Shown one piece after another: positions 35,636 to 44,259 of a stretch of 64,000 bases of DNA. Position 1 is the stretch's first letter; every line of letters starts with the position of its first letter. A model generated the notes under the pieces. The model searched no databases and was not told the DNA's origin. It worked only from the letters and a program-made list of their open reading frames with translations. The stretch covers positions 1 to 64,000 of the forward strand of contig CAVZJG010000003.1 of NCBI GenBank assembly GCA_963775575.1, written 5' to 3'. Source of the stretch: Roseiarcus sp963775575. GTDB lineage: Bacteria > Pseudomonadota > Alphaproteobacteria > Rhizobiales > Beijerinckiaceae. Made by a program: the position numbers and the translations under genes.

Positions 35636-37135
35636 TCAGTCCTCGGCGTCGGCGGGGACCGCTTTGGCGGGCGGCAACCGCACCGGCCGCAGCAGGAAGC
35701 TCGGAACGTGATCGCCGAGCCCGATGACCGGCGCGTCCGCCTCGTCGTCGCGGCGCGGCCGGCGCGGGGGCGTGGGGCGGGCCTGAGGCGCGGGCCTCGG
35801 CGCCGCGGATTCGCGCGCGGCGCGCGGCTCGGCGGAATGAGGCGCGGGCGGATGCGGTTCGCGCGGGGCCTGCTGCGCCGGCGAGGCCGCGTGGGCGACT
35901 CCTCGCCCGCGATGGGCGGACGATTTGGCCTCGCCGCCGCGTTCGCGTCCTCGCTCGCCTCGCCGCCCGCGGCCGACATGGGCGGCTTCGGCTTCCTCGT
36001 CGAGGGGGGCCACATCGCCGGCCTGCCAATCGATCTTGCGGTTGATCAGCCTCTCGATGTCGTCGATGGCGCGAGCGTCGGCGCGGGTGACGATCGTCAG
36101 GGCGACGCCGAGTTTGCCGGCGCGCCCGGTGCGGCCGATGCGATGGACATAATCCTCGGCGTGATGCGGGGTGTCGTAATTGATGACGTGGCTGACGTCG
36201 GGAATGTCGAGCCCGCGCGCCGCCACGTCCGAGCAGACGAGCAACTGCACAGAATCGTTGCGGAACGAGTCGAGCGCGGCCATGCGCGAGCGTTGGTCGA
36301 GGTCGCCGTGCAGCGCGCCGACCGAGAATCCATGCTTCTCCAGCGAGCGGCAGACCACCTGGACGTCGCGCTTGCGGTTGCAGAAGATGAGCGCGTTCTT
36401 GAAATTCTCGGCGTTGCGGATCATGCGGCGCAACGTCGTCCGCTTTTCTTCCGGCGAAGCGCCGGAGCGCACTAGCGTCTGGGTCGTGCCGTCTACGGTC
36501 GAGGCGGCGCGCGAGACTTCGACGCGCACCGGATTATGCAGGAAGGCCTCGGAGAGCCGGGTGATCTCCGGCGGCATGGTGGCCGAGAAGAGCAGCGTCT
36601 GGCGGGTGAACGGCACCAGCTTGGATATGCGCTCGATGTCGGGAATGAAACCCATGTCGAGCATGCGGTCGGCTTCGTCAATGACCAGAATCTCGATGCC
36701 CGTCAGCAGGATCTTGCCGCGATCGACAAAATCGAGCAGGCGGCCGGGCGTGGCGATCAGCACGTCGGCGCCCCTGGTGATCTTCGCCTCCTGGTCGGCG
36801 AAGGAAACGCCGCCGATCAACAGCGCGACATTGAGCTTATGATTGACGCCGTAGCGGCCGAACGCCTCCTCGACCTGGGCGGCGAGTTCGCGCGTCGGCT
36901 CGAGGATCAACGTGCGCGGCATGCGCGCTCGCGCGCGCCCCTTTTCCAACAGGCACAACATCGGCAGCGTGAACGCCGCGGTCTTGCCGGTGCCGGTCTG
37001 CGCGATGCCCAAGATGTCGCGCCCTTGCAGCGCGTAGGGAATGGCTTGTTCTTGAATAGGGGTCGGCGTGTCGTAGCCGGACGCTTGGACGGCGTCGAGC
37101 ACTTTCTCGCTCAGACCGAGTTCATCAAATCTCAT
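35636..37135 (-). CDS. rhlE: DEAD-box RNA helicase, RhlE type
   Basis: This 499-residue helicase begins MRFDELGLSEKVLDAVQASGY (Q motif region), with Walker A QTGTGKTAAF, the DEAD box in VIDEADRMLDMGF, SAT in LLFSATMPPEI and motif VI HRIGRTGRAG. The C-terminal about 120 residues are Arg/Pro/His-rich and low-complexity, likely an RNA-binding tail. RhlE proteins act in ribosome assembly and RNA turnover, often in the cold. A monocistronic gene is likely. Confidence 0.95.
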   Translation of the reverse strand: MRFDELGLSEKVLDAVQASGYDTPTPIQEQAIPYALQGRDILGIAQTGTGKTAAFTLPMLCLLEKGRARARMPRTLILEPTRELAAQVEEAFGRYGVNHKLNVALLIGGVSFADQEAKITRGADVLIATPGRLLDFVDRGKILLTGIEILVIDEADRMLDMGFIPDIERISKLVPFTRQTLLFSATMPPEITRLSEAFLHNPVRVEVSRAASTVDGTTQTLVRSGASPEEKRTTLRRMIRNAENFKNALIFCNRKRDVQVVCRSLEKHGFSVGALHGDLDQRSRMAALDSFRNDSVQLLVCSDVAARGLDIPDVSHVINYDTPHHAEDYVHRIGRTGRAGKLGVALTIVTRADARAIDDIERLINRKIDWQAGDVAPLDEEAEAAHVGRGRRGERGRERGGEAKSSAHRGRGVAHAASPAQQAPREPHPPAPHSAEPRAARESAAPRPAPQARPTPPRRPRRDDEADAPVIGLGDHVPSFLLRPVRLPPAKAVPADAED

Positions 37136-37568
37136 TGCGTCTCACAGGGACAAAAGTCTTGGCGGGCGCATGCGGCGCCTCGTCGGGGTCGGCGCGGCTG
37201 TCAGGATAGCGGCCGCCCGAGGGCGTCGTTCTCGCGCCGCGCAAAGCCGAAGCGATGATCGAGCCCTCGACCACTCGCCGATATAGAAGAAATCTCGCCA
37301 AAGTCAATGAAGGAGCGGTCTATCGTCCGCGCTTAAATTCACGGCGCCGGCCTCGACTCCGGCCTTGGCGGTGACGAATGATTAACCTTGGCCTCTTAAT
37401 CTGCGCGCCGATGACGTGTCGATCGCGCGCCAGCGTGAGCGGGCGATCGATGGCATAACGCCGAACGCTCATACCGGTTTCACTCCGGGATGTCAGAATT
37501 CCTCGCAATTCTTTAGGACCATTCCAGCAATCCCTATCCGTTGGGAATGCGAACGCTTCGGAGCCGCT
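37136..37568. other. Intergenic region between rhlE and a chemotaxis receptor gene
   Basis: This spacer between divergent genes must carry promoters for both. Positions 37260-37400 are less GC-rich, and the frame continuing upstream of the receptor ATG lacks coding character. No RNA gene, repeat or operator could be assigned. Confidence 0.45.
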
Positions 37569-39470
37569 ATGTTCAGTCAACTGAAGATCGCCTCCAAATT
37601 GCTGATCGGATTCGGCGTCGTTTTGTTGCTCGTGGCGGGCATCAGCGGCCTGGCGATAACGAGCAGCCAACGTTCCAAGGACGCCATCGAAAACGTCACC
37701 AGGCTGAAAGGCGACGAAGTGACCGAGCAGCGCGTCGAGAAGCGGATCTACGAATCTCGAATGCATTTTTGGATCGCCGTCAACACCAAGGACCCCAAGG
37801 ACTGGAACCTGGCCAGCGAGAGCTTCAAGGTCGCCGACGAAGCGGCGCAAGACATGTTAGCGAAGACGAGCGACCCGCAGCGCGCCGCCAAGACGCGGAC
37901 GCTGATCGATTTGCTCAAACGCTACCGCGACATCGTCTCTATACAGTCGGCGGAGCATCGGCAGAGCGCCGAGAGCCAAGACCAAATGACGGTCGCGGAG
38001 ATTAACGACGCCATCAAGCCGATCCTCGAGGTGATCAAGATCGAAGAGGCGATGACGAAACAAGGCGACGAGCTCTCGGCCGACTATCGCCTGGCGGCGG
38101 ACGCGACGGTGTCGCAGGCCCGCGAATCGGCGAACATGATCCAGACGGCGTTCGTCGCGGCCGGGGTCGCCGGGATCGTGTTCGGGGCCTTGCTTTCCTA
38201 TTTGTTCGCCCGGCGCATCAGCCAGCCGATCGTCAAGCTGACACGGATCATGAAGGCGCTGGCGAAGGGCGATTTGACCGTGTCGCCCAACAACGTCGCG
38301 GATCGCGATGAAATCGGCGAAATGGCGCGGGCGGTGCTGGTGTTCCGCGACGCGGCGATCGAGAAGGGACGCCTCGAAGAGGAGGCCGACCGACAGCGGC
38401 GGCACGCGGAGGACGAGCGGGGACGCAACGAGCAGACGCAACGCGACGCAATCGCCCGCGAGCGGGCGATCGTCGCCGATTCGGTCGGTTCTGGGCTGTC
38501 AAAACTAGCCGCCAAGGACTTGAGCTACCGGATGTCGTCGGCGATCCCGGACGCCTATCGCAAGCTGCAAGCGGACTTCAACGCGGCGATCGGGCAGCTC
38601 GAGGCGGCGATGGCGAGCGTCGCGGACAGCAGCGGCGCGATCCGCTCGGGGTCGAAGGAGATTTCGTCGGCCACCAACGATTTGTCGCGCCGCACGGAGC
38701 AGCAGGCGGCGGGCCTCGAGGAAGCGGCCGAAACGCTCGACGAGGTCACCGCCATGGTCCGCAAGACGGCGCAAAGCACGGCCCACGCCCATGAGGTCGC
38801 CGGCGCCGCGAAGAGCGACGCCGAGAAGGGCGGCGAGGTCATCAGCAAGGCCGTCGCCGCCATGGGGGCGATCGAAAAGTCCTCGGGGCAGATCACCCAG
38901 ATCATCGGCGTCATCGACGAGATCGCGTTCCAGACCAATCTGCTCGCGCTCAACGCCGGCGTCGAGGCCGCGCGCGCGGGCGACGCGGGCCGAGGCTTCG
39001 CGGTCGTCGCCTCGGAGGTGCGCGCGCTCGCCCAGCGCTCGGCGGAGGCCGCCAAGGAGATCAAGGGGCTCATTTCGACCTCGACCGCGCAAGTGAGCCA
39101 GGGGGTCGTCCTGGTCGGCGAAACCGGCAAGTCGCTGGAGCGGATCATGGCGCAGGTGGTCGAGATCAACAGCGTCGTCGCCGAAATCGCCGCCGGCGCG
39201 AAAGAGCAGGCGACCGCGGTCGAGGAAATCAACGCGACGATCAACAAAATGGATCAGGTGACGCAACAGAACGCGGGGATGGCCCAGCAATCGACGGCCG
39301 CCAGCCGCTCCCTGTTCGAGGAGGCCGAGCGCCTAGCGGTCCTGATCGACGAGTTCCATGTCGCTCGCGCCGAGGGCGCCAACTCGATCCGCCGCGAAGC
39401 GCAAAAGAGCGCGCCGCCGACGCACGGGCCCGCGCCGAGCGCCCCGCGGAGCGCGGTCGTCAACGGCTGA
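37569..39470 (+). CDS. Methyl-accepting chemotaxis protein
   Basis: The 633-residue receptor has a membrane helix (IASKLLIGFGVVLLLVAGI, about 6-25), a periplasmic helical domain like 4HB_MCP (about 30-185), a second membrane helix (VAAGVAGIVFGALLSYLFA), HAMP (about 215-270), a helical linker and a signalling domain with the conserved tip EIAFQTNLLALNAGVEAARAG then GFAVVASEVRALAQR. It relays a periplasmic signal to CheA/CheW. No CheR-docking pentapeptide is seen at the C-terminus. No che genes adjoin it. Confidence 0.95.
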   Translation: MFSQLKIASKLLIGFGVVLLLVAGISGLAITSSQRSKDAIENVTRLKGDEVTEQRVEKRIYESRMHFWIAVNTKDPKDWNLASESFKVADEAAQDMLAKTSDPQRAAKTRTLIDLLKRYRDIVSIQSAEHRQSAESQDQMTVAEINDAIKPILEVIKIEEAMTKQGDELSADYRLAADATVSQARESANMIQTAFVAAGVAGIVFGALLSYLFARRISQPIVKLTRIMKALAKGDLTVSPNNVADRDEIGEMARAVLVFRDAAIEKGRLEEEADRQRRHAEDERGRNEQTQRDAIARERAIVADSVGSGLSKLAAKDLSYRMSSAIPDAYRKLQADFNAAIGQLEAAMASVADSSGAIRSGSKEISSATNDLSRRTEQQAAGLEEAAETLDEVTAMVRKTAQSTAHAHEVAGAAKSDAEKGGEVISKAVAAMGAIEKSSGQITQIIGVIDEIAFQTNLLALNAGVEAARAGDAGRGFAVVASEVRALAQRSAEAAKEIKGLISTSTAQVSQGVVLVGETGKSLERIMAQVVEINSVVAEIAAGAKEQATAVEEINATINKMDQVTQQNAGMAQQSTAASRSLFEEAERLAVLIDEFHVARAEGANSIRREAQKSAPPTHGPAPSAPRSAVVNG

Positions 39471-39570
39471 CGGGTTCGCCCGCGTTTCATCGCGGAAGAA
39501 TCGTCATCCGCTGATACCCTGCCTCTGCCCGCGGCTCGCGCGCCGAAATGGCGCGCGCGCCGCCGCCGCA

Positions 39571-40008
39571 TCAGCCGATCTCGCTGAAGAGACGGCCGTA
39601 TTCGATCTTCGGGCAGCGGCCCATCACCACCTGCACGCCCTTGGCCTCGGCGCGCGCCGCCGCGGCGTCGTCGCGCACGCCGAGCTGCATCCAGACGACC
39701 CGGGGCAGGGGATCGAGCGCCAGCGCCTCGTCGACGACCGCGCCCGCCGCCTCGGACTTGCGGAACACGTCTACCATGTCGATCGGCCCCGGCGCGTCGG
39801 CGAGGCTCGCGTAGACGGGAAGCCCCAGAATGGCGCCGCCCGCCAGGGCCGGATTGATCGGCAGCAGGGCGAAGCCGCGCTCGCTGAGATGCTTCAGCAC
39901 GGCGTGGGAAGGCCGCGTCGGGTTGGCGGAAGCGCCGACCATCGCGATCCGCGTCACGCCGGCGAGAACGCCGCGGAGGTAATCGTCCGAATAGGAAACG
40001 TGGTTCAC
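39571..40008 (-). CDS. CoA-binding (YccU-like) protein
   Basis: This 145-residue protein has a Rossmann-type CoA-binding fold: TRIAMVGASANPTRPSHAVLKHL, IDMVDVFRKSEAAGAVVDEAL, VVWMQLGV and GRCPKIEYGRL. Members bind CoA, but their role is not known. I chose the GTG of VNHVSYSDDYLRG, where the conserved domain starts; the upstream extension is Arg/Pro-rich and unlikely to be translated. Confidence 0.9.
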   Translation of the reverse strand: MNHVSYSDDYLRGVLAGVTRIAMVGASANPTRPSHAVLKHLSERGFALLPINPALAGGAILGLPVYASLADAPGPIDMVDVFRKSEAAGAVVDEALALDPLPRVVWMQLGVRDDAAAARAEAKGVQVVMGRCPKIEYGRLFSEIG

Positions 40009-40159
40009 GCGCCCTCCCGACGCCGGTCGCGCTCGCCGAGGCCGGCGGCGCGCCGCCGTCGCGACGCCTGGCGGAGGATCGCCGTTTACCACGATTTCCG
40101 ACTTTTTCGAAAGGCGAGGTGGCCGCGCGTCGGCGACGCCCGGCAGAGCGAGGGGTCGG

Positions 40160-40723
40160 TCAGCGCGAAGGCGCGGGCCTCGCCGACGGGATCGGCCTCG
40201 CCGCGCCGGCGCCCTTGCGGCCGGCGCCGCCGCGCTCGGACTCCTCGCCGGCCGCGAGAACGATCCGGGCGCAGGCCATGGCGTCGGACAGCGCTTCGTG
40301 GTGGTTGAGCGGAATTTCGAGCTTCTTGCACACGTCGGACAGCTTCGTGGGACGGATGTTCCAGGCGCGGCGGGAGATCTGCACGGTGCAGCGAAACGGC
40401 GCCGACGGCGCGGGCAGGCGATAGCGCGCGCAGCAGGCGCGGAGCACCCCTCGGTCGAACGGCGCGTTGTGCGCAGCCAGAAACTCCGCGCCGTCGAGGA
40501 ACGCCGCTAGCTTCGGCCAGAGCAGGCCGAAATCGTTGGCGTTCGCCACGTCGCTCCACGTCAATCCGTGAATGTAGGTGAACACGAACTCCCTCGTCGG
40601 CGGCCTGATCAAGTAGGCCGCCGTATTCACGATCTCGCCGCCGACCACCTTCACCAGCCCGACCGCGCAGGCGCTGTCAGGCTGATAATTCGCGGTTTCG
40701 AAATCGATCGCGACGAAGTTCAT
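40160..40723 (-). CDS. DEDDh 3'-5' exonuclease, DnaQ-like
   Basis: The 187-residue protein has the exonuclease motifs: ExoI AIDFETANYQ at the N-terminus, ExoII HNAPFDRGVL and ExoIII HEALSDAMACARI with the catalytic His. It resembles the epsilon-like exonucleases that act in RNA/DNA trimming rather than the polymerase subunit itself. I chose MNFVAIDFETAN; the frame continues 20 codons upstream without conservation. The C-terminus is Gly/Ala/Arg-rich. Confidence 0.9.
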   Translation of the reverse strand: MNFVAIDFETANYQPDSACAVGLVKVVGGEIVNTAAYLIRPPTREFVFTYIHGLTWSDVANANDFGLLWPKLAAFLDGAEFLAAHNAPFDRGVLRACCARYRLPAPSAPFRCTVQISRRAWNIRPTKLSDVCKKLEIPLNHHEALSDAMACARIVLAAGEESERGGAGRKGAGAARPIPSARPAPSR

Positions 40724-40806
40724 CGTCCCCGTCTCGCACGTTCGCAAGCGGGAGTCATACGTCTTCTCGCTCGCCGCGGCCAACGAGGCTGCACAAGCGG
40801 CAGGCG

Positions 40807-40832
40807 TGATGAGGTATCATAATACCTCATCA
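40807..40832. promoter_or_regulatory. 26-bp palindrome upstream of rplM
   Basis: Perfect 11-bp arms TGATGAGGTAT and ATACCTCATCA flank CATA; an A-tract follows on the plus strand. The tract is on the wrong side for a terminator in either direction, so an operator in the exonuclease-rplM spacer is more likely. Confidence 0.6.
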
Positions 40833-40963
40833 AAAAAAAGTCCGCTTTTTCCGCCGATTCCGCTTGCTTGCCGTTGACGGATCGCCGCCGCGGCCTCTAT
40901 AAGCGCGGCCCTGACCGGCTCGCCGCAGCAGGCGCGCGCTTTGAAGAACGGATTGAAAATTCC

Positions 40964-41434
40964 ATGTTCGGCAACACCCATTCGACCAAGACGGCCGACG
41001 TCGAGAAGAAATGGCTTCTCATCGACGCCAAGGGCCTGATCGTCGGACGCCTGGCGACGATCGTCGCGATGCGGCTGCGCGGCAAGCACAAACCCTCCTT
41101 CACCCCGCATATCGACGACGGCGACAACGTCATCATCGTCAACGCGGAGAAGGTGGTGCTGACCGGCCACAAGCGCGACCAGAAGGTCTACTACCACCAC
41201 ACCGGCTATGTCGGCGGCATCAAAGAGCGCTCGGCCAAGTCGATCCTGGAGGGGCGCTTTCCCGAGCGGGTCATCGAGAAGGCGGTCGAGCGCATGCTGC
41301 CGCGCGGGCCGCTGGGCCGCAAGCAGCTCGGCAACCTCAAGGTCTACAAGGGCCCCGACCATCCCCACGCCGCACAGTCGCCGATCCCGTTCGACGTCGC
41401 CAAGCTCAATCCGAAAAACAGCCGGAGCGCCTGA
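40964..41434 (+). CDS. rplM: 50S ribosomal protein L13
   Basis: The 156-residue protein has the L13 landmarks VEKKWLLIDAKGLIVGRLAT, HIDDGDNVIIVNAEKV, YYHHTGYVGGIK and AVERMLPRGPLGR. I chose MFGNTHSTKTADVEKKW; the frame from 40868 is not conserved. It starts the standard rplM-rpsI operon, with 3 bases between the genes. Confidence 0.97.
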   Translation: MFGNTHSTKTADVEKKWLLIDAKGLIVGRLATIVAMRLRGKHKPSFTPHIDDGDNVIIVNAEKVVLTGHKRDQKVYYHHTGYVGGIKERSAKSILEGRFPERVIEKAVERMLPRGPLGRKQLGNLKVYKGPDHPHAAQSPIPFDVAKLNPKNSRSA

Positions 41435-41437
41435 TCC

Positions 41438-41917
41438 ATGGCCGAGACCCTGTCCTCCCTCGCCGATCTCAAGGATTCGACGATCGCGCCGCCCGTCGAG
41501 GCCCCCGTCCATGTGCAGAAGCTCGACAAATTGGGGCGCGCCTACGCCACCGGCAAGCGCAAGAACGCCGTCGCGCGCGTCTGGATCAAACCCGGCGGCG
41601 GCAAGGCGACGATCAACGGCCAGCCGGTCGACGTCTATTTCGCCCGTCCGGTGCTGCGCATGATCCTCAACCAGCCGCTGGTGGTGGCGGGCCGCCTGAC
41701 CCAATACGACCTGACGGCGACGGTCTCGGGCGGCGGCCTCTCCGGCCAGGCCGGCGCGGTGCGCCACGGCCTCGCCAAGGCGCTGACCTACTACGAGCCG
41801 GAGTTGCGCGGGCCCTTGAAGAAAGGCGGCTTTTTGACCCGCGACTCGCGCGTCGTCGAGCGCAAGAAATATGGCCACAAGAAAGCCCGCGCGAGCTTCC
41901 AGTTCTCCAAGCGGTGA
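41438..41917 (+). CDS. rpsI: 30S ribosomal protein S9
   Basis: The 159-residue protein has an N-terminal extension usual in alphaproteobacteria (about 30 residues), then AYATGKRKNAVARVWIKPG, GGGLSGQAGAVRHGLAKAL and the conserved basic C-terminus ARASFQFSKR, which reaches the ribosomal P site. The spacing and order after rplM are standard. A strong terminator follows. Confidence 0.97.
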   Translation: MAETLSSLADLKDSTIAPPVEAPVHVQKLDKLGRAYATGKRKNAVARVWIKPGGGKATINGQPVDVYFARPVLRMILNQPLVVAGRLTQYDLTATVSGGGLSGQAGAVRHGLAKALTYYEPELRGPLKKGGFLTRDSRVVERKKYGHKKARASFQFSKR

Positions 41918-41946
41918 CGCGGCGGTTTTCGCTCGAGATTATGCAG

Positions 41947-41972
41947 AAGGGGCGGCTTCGGCCGCCCTTTTT
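41947..41972 (+). terminator. Rho-independent terminator of rplM-rpsI
   Basis: AAGGGGCGGC pairs with GCCGCCCTTT (one G-U pair) across a TTCG tetraloop, and a run of T follows. It lies 30 bases after the rpsI stop. Confidence 0.9.
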
Positions 41973-42159
41973 GTTGCGCGGGAGGGGGCGGCGACGTGTC
42001 GGCTGAGATTTCACTTCTGACATATGCGGTCATTCGACACGTAGCGAAATTCAAGAAAAACGCGCTTCCCGGAAGCGCCAACAATATAAGGCAAAAGCGC
42101 GGGTTTCGATCCCTGCAGCCGCGTGCGATTTGGTAGGTTGGCGCTTACGTGACGTAAGC

Positions 42160-42543
42160 TCAGTTCGCCCATACTGGCTTATACCCTGCTGGGCAAGGGA
42201 AGGCTTCCCGCATCGCTCCAAAAACCATGTCTGCGCCCGCCCGATGCCAGTCCTCGGGGTGTCGTCTCATATAGGCAACAGCAACAGCCGTCTGCTGTCC
42301 AACATCGGTGCCTGGGGGCAAGCAAAACCCAGTCCAGGGGCCGCCGTGAGTTTTATATTCGATTATTGCAAACCCCTCCCAAGCGTCCACCGCCCCGCTG
42401 ATAAACCCCATGCATATGCCTTCGCTATAGTCAGAGGTGCCAGGTGTACATACCTTCAATATTTGATTGCCGTCGTGCATTGCTCCCGCCGGAAAAGCCC
42501 AAACGATTCCGAGACCTACCAAGATCACCTCAAGCAAGCGCAT
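42160..42543 (-). CDS. Rap1a/Tai-type secreted protein (type VI immunity-like)
   Basis: This 127-residue precursor has a Sec signal (about 1-21, ending PAGA) and the Rap1a/Tai pattern: GNQILKVCTPG, EGICMGFISGAVDA, GFCLPPGTDVGQQTAVAVAYMRRHPE and AFPCPAG, with four Cys likely paired. Known members are periplasmic immunity proteins that block amidase effectors of type VI secretion. No effector or T6SS gene is in the window, so it may guard against neighbours or have another role. The gene is less GC-rich than its surroundings. Confidence 0.85.
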   Translation of the reverse strand: MRLLEVILVGLGIVWAFPAGAMHDGNQILKVCTPGTSDYSEGICMGFISGAVDAWEGFAIIEYKTHGGPWTGFCLPPGTDVGQQTAVAVAYMRRHPEDWHRAGADMVFGAMREAFPCPAGYKPVWAN

Positions 42544-42582
42544 GAAGTCACAACCTTTTGTCGCTTCGAAAATGCGTTGTAC

Positions 42583-43131
42583 TTATCGCAACCGTGGTTG
42601 ATGCCATTTGGGTCCGGCCTTGCTGATTGCTTCCGCGATACATGCAATGGCATCGTCGAAGAGCGTGGCGTCGCGGCAACGATCCGGCTCTCGGTCAGAA
42701 CGACTATAAGATTTAGGCGAGAATCCCCCGTCGGGGAGGGCATCGAAGTAAACAACGAAGCTTTGGCCCAGCTCGGCCGATCGACGATCCAAATCAACTT
42801 TCCACGGAGCAGCCGGGCCGCCCCGCGCGCGGACGCGCTCAAGAACGTCGTCTAGCGCGACACTGTGTTCTCGCATCAGGCGAATCTGCTCTGCCATTTC
42901 GTCTTCAGACATACCAATTAACTCCTCACGCGGACGCCACGGCAACCCGAATTCTTCAAGCCGCATCCATGCCCGAAGGGCTTGTTCGGCAGGTCCGGGC
43001 ACTTGGACCTTACGCTCTTGCCAGCGCAGGGTTGTTTTTGGATCGACCGAAAGCAGGATAGCGGCCTGCTTCGGCGAAAGGCGCAACCTCCGCAGGGCCT
43101 CAATAAAATCAAATCGCTCCATCATGTTCAC
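42583..43131 (-). CDS. Helix-turn-helix protein, unknown
   Basis: This 182-residue protein starts MNMMERFDFIEALRRLRLSPKQ, then AAILLSVDPKTTLRWQ, a Cro/MerR-like helix-turn-helix (about 8-45). A charged middle region (LIGMSEDEMAEQIRLMREH) and a C-terminal part with FVVYFDALPDGGF follow, the latter without recognised domain. It could regulate itself or the Rap1a/Tai-type gene 39 bases downstream on the same strand. A start three codons in (MERFDF) is possible. Lower GC and position between core operons suggest acquisition. Confidence 0.6.
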   Translation of the reverse strand: MNMMERFDFIEALRRLRLSPKQAAILLSVDPKTTLRWQERKVQVPGPAEQALRAWMRLEEFGLPWRPREELIGMSEDEMAEQIRLMREHSVALDDVLERVRARGGPAAPWKVDLDRRSAELGQSFVVYFDALPDGGFSPKSYSRSDREPDRCRDATLFDDAIACIAEAISKAGPKWHQPRLR

Positions 43132-43419
43132 ATTGCTCAGCAGTGCAGTCGATGACTATCAGACACGGTGTCCTTGGTCAACAGGCATCATGCCGTCGCA
43201 GAAAAGCGCAGCAATATAGCTTCGCGCGAAATTCTTGACCTGATCGGCGCGATCGGCGACCAGTCGGCGCGGCGTCACGACGCATGGCGCTTGGCGCAGG
43301 AATAGAATGCAACCGTTGCGTCTTCCGCCATATCGCAGAGATGCTATTTCGTGGGTGTTGGCCCAGGCGCGGCTCGCCGAGGCTCACGGCCAGATCGATT
43401 TAAGAACGGAAGCTCCCTG

Positions 43420-44118
43420 ATGCCCAACTTGAACAAAAGTCTGCTCCTGATCGGAGCGTCTCGCGGCCTTGGCCTCGCGCTAGCCGAAGAATACTTGAAA
43501 CGCGGCTGGCGCGTCGTCGCCACCGCCCGAGGCGCCAAAAGGACCGCGCTGCATGAACTCGCGGAGGCGCCGGGCGGACGGCTCGAAGTCGAAATCGTCG
43601 ACATCAATCATCCCGATCAGGTTGCGGCGCTGCGCGCCCGGCTGGGGTCGCGAAGGTTCGACATGCTGTTGGTCAATGCGGGGGTCAAGAACGACGATCG
43701 GGAAACGATCGCCGACGTATCCACCGACGAATTTGTTCGCGTCATGGTGACCAACGCTCTGAGCCCGATGCGCGTCGTCGAGGCGTTTCAGGATGTCGTG
43801 CCGGCGACCGGGACGATCGCCGTGATGTCCTCCGGACAGGGAAGCGTCGCCAACAATCAGACCGGAAATTACGAGGTGTACCGCGGCAGCAAGGCGGCGT
43901 TGAACATGTTCATGCGAAGCTTCGCCGCCCGCCACAAGGACGATCCGCGAACCCTGCTGCTGCTGGCGCCGGGCTGGGTCAGGACGGACATGGGCGGCCC
44001 CCAAGCGCGTCTCAGCGTCGAGGAAAGCATTCCCAACCTCGCCAGCGCGATCGACGCGCAACAGGGGAAAGCCGGCCTGCAGTATCTCGACTATCTCGGC
44101 CGGACGGTTCCGTGGTGA
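43420..44118 (+). CDS. SDR family oxidoreductase
   Basis: The 232-residue short-chain dehydrogenase has the cofactor loop GASRGLGLALAEEYLKRGW, the NAG motif (LVNAGVK) and active-site Tyr and Lys in YRGSKAALN, with Ser in AVMSSGQGS. The later part PGWVRTDMGG is typical. It resembles the C-factor/CsgA-like SDRs; the substrate is unknown. I chose MPNLNKSLLLIGAS as start. It lies upstream of argC with 141 bases between. Confidence 0.9.
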   Translation: MPNLNKSLLLIGASRGLGLALAEEYLKRGWRVVATARGAKRTALHELAEAPGGRLEVEIVDINHPDQVAALRARLGSRRFDMLLVNAGVKNDDRETIADVSTDEFVRVMVTNALSPMRVVEAFQDVVPATGTIAVMSSGQGSVANNQTGNYEVYRGSKAALNMFMRSFAARHKDDPRTLLLLAPGWVRTDMGGPQARLSVEESIPNLASAIDAQQGKAGLQYLDYLGRTVPW

Positions 44119-44259
44119 GCGCCCTCCTTGACGCCGTCGCCCCGTTGGAGCAAGAACCGCGCATGATCGCCGTTCGACTCCGCCGACGCTGACCGCCTAT
44201 TTCCCGCGAGGCCCTCGGGCCGCGCGGCGCCGCGTCGACCTGAACCTTTCGAGACGATC

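Noticed and set aside
40807..40840. Terminator for rplM upstream or exonuclease downstream transcripts
   Set aside because: The A-tract would put U residues before the stem for minus-strand transcripts and A residues after it for plus-strand ones.
42090..42140. tRNA T-loop-like sequence (GGGTTTCGATCCC) as an att site for the low-GC patch
   Set aside because: No acceptor or anticodon arm fits around it and no integrase gene is present.
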